Source of the DNA: Methanobacteriota archaeon
GTDB lineage: Archaea; Thermoplasmatota; JASEFT01; JAUWIS01
DNA length: 5,693 nucleotides
Assembly: GCA_030605245.1 (NCBI GenBank)
Contig: JAUWIS010000061.1
Span: forward strand, 1 to 5,693
Direction: 5' to 3'
The notes beneath the pieces were generated by a model, which worked only from the letters and a program-made list of their open reading frames with translations, ran no database searches and was not told the DNA's origin. Position 1 is the stretch's first letter, and each line of letters opens with the position of its first letter. Shown here in pieces: positions 5,581-5,693 of this stretch. Made by a program: the position numbers and the translations under genes.

Positions 5581-5611
5581 CTTTTCTTTTTCTTAGCAAG
5601 AAAAAGAAAAG
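5581..5611. repeat. Perfect inverted repeat, 14-bp stem, 3-nt loop (hairpin 7, in the intron)
   Basis: CTTTTCTTTTTCTT (5581-5594), loop AGC, AAGAAAAAGAAAAG (5598-5611). The stem is purely purine on one arm and pyrimidine on the other. A further TTCTTTTTCTTTT tract sits nearby at 5558-5570. Confidence 0.9.
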
Positions 5612-5676
5612 GGCTGTTTTGAACCCGGGCTAAAGGCTTGGAGGGCCTCTATCCTACCGCTAGATTACACCCGCAC

Positions 5677-5688
5677 ATGCGACGGAAA
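5677..5688. repeat. 12-bp direct repeat, right copy
   Basis: Second copy of ATGCGACGGAAA, ending 5 nt before the window edge and starting 2 nt beyond the tRNA 5' end. It may begin another hairpin that lies outside the window. Confidence 0.75.
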
Positions 5689-5693
5689 ACTGC

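Larger units (their letters stand above)
5479..5617 (-). other. Archaeal tRNA intron at position 59/60 with a relaxed bulge-helix-bulge motif
   Basis: At the 5' junction TTCA (5623-5620), bulge AAA (5619-5617) and CAGC (5616-5613) face GCTG (5489-5486), TGAA (5484-5481) and bulge ATT (5480-5478). TTCA pairs with TGAA as the central 4-bp helix, CAGC with GCTG as the intron helix, and the T stem closes the exon side. Cutting after the second base of each 3-nt bulge removes 139 nt and rebuilds TTCAAAT exactly. One extra unpaired A (5485) makes the motif relaxed rather than canonical. The intron has no open reading frame of note and carries three perfect hairpins. Confidence 0.85.
5465..5674 (-). 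tRNA. tRNA-Gly(UCC), interrupted by a 139-nt T-loop intron
   Basis: Exon 1 is 5674-5618 and exon 2 is 5478-5465; joined they give 71 nt. Acceptor GCGGGTG pairs perfectly with CACCCGC; the discriminator is A and CCA is not encoded. The D arm is ATCT/GGAT with loop AGCGGTA. The anticodon arm is GAGGC/GCCTT with loop CCTCCAA, anticodon UCC at 5642-5640. The variable loop is TAGC, and the T stem CCGGG/CCCGG closes the spliced loop TTCAAAT. The acceptor, D, anticodon and T arms all form only if exon 2 is brought next to exon 1, which is strong evidence for a true intron. Odd points are C at position 33 instead of the near-universal U and an A10-U25 pair. The promoter would lie outside the window, since only 19 nt upstream are visible. 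Confidence 0.93.

Noticed and set aside
5299..5611. CRISPR array
   Set aside because: The repeats are unequal palindromes with 3-nt loops, not identical direct repeats separated by uniform spacers.
5398..5688. Insertion sequence or integrated element with target-site duplication at the tRNA
   Set aside because: There is no transposase or integrase frame between the direct repeats, and the only gene inside is the tRNA itself; the repeat is reported only as a repeat.

Overview
The window is an AT-rich, gene-dense stretch of an archaeal chromosome. Four things point to Archaea: an archaeal-type Kae1, a two-gene (split) lipoate-protein ligase, AT-rich box A elements placed for leaderless or nearly leaderless starts of divergent genes, and a tRNA interrupted by an intron with a bulge-helix-bulge-like splice motif. 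Very short intergenic gaps and clusters of short perfect hairpins would suit a small-genome lineage such as DPANN, but this lineage guess is weak and no marker gene settles it.

Left part (1-1953, all minus strand): a lipoate cluster. It begins with a BioB-related radical SAM protein of the group that includes the archaeal LipS-type lipoyl synthases. It continues with lipoate-protein ligase catalytic subunit LplA, and then its small accessory subunit LplB, which overlaps the lplA 3' end by 32 nt and runs off the left edge of the window. Together they would attach a lipoyl precursor to an acceptor protein (LplA+LplB) and insert sulfur (LipS, probably with a second radical SAM partner not seen here).

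Middle part (2013-4397): a creatininase-family metallohydrolase (+) diverges from the lipoate cluster and ends exactly against the convergent kae1 gene (-), which makes the universal tRNA t6A37 modification. Kae1 diverges from a small class I SAM-dependent methyltransferase (+). A 75-bp gap between them carries AT-rich promoter elements for both directions.

Right part (4372-5693): a ThiI-like THUMP protein (-) keeps the overall ThiI fold but has lost the SGGxDS PP-loop signature. Upstream of it lies a non-coding block of about 400 bp (5281-5693). It contains seven inverted repeats, six of them perfect with 3-nt loops, and a tRNA-Gly(UCC) gene on the minus strand. That tRNA is split in its T-loop (position 59/60) by a 139-nt intron that itself holds three of the hairpins. 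The T-loop intron, the hairpin cluster that reaches into it, the ThiI without a PP-loop, and the LipS-LplA-LplB cluster are the points most worth following up.
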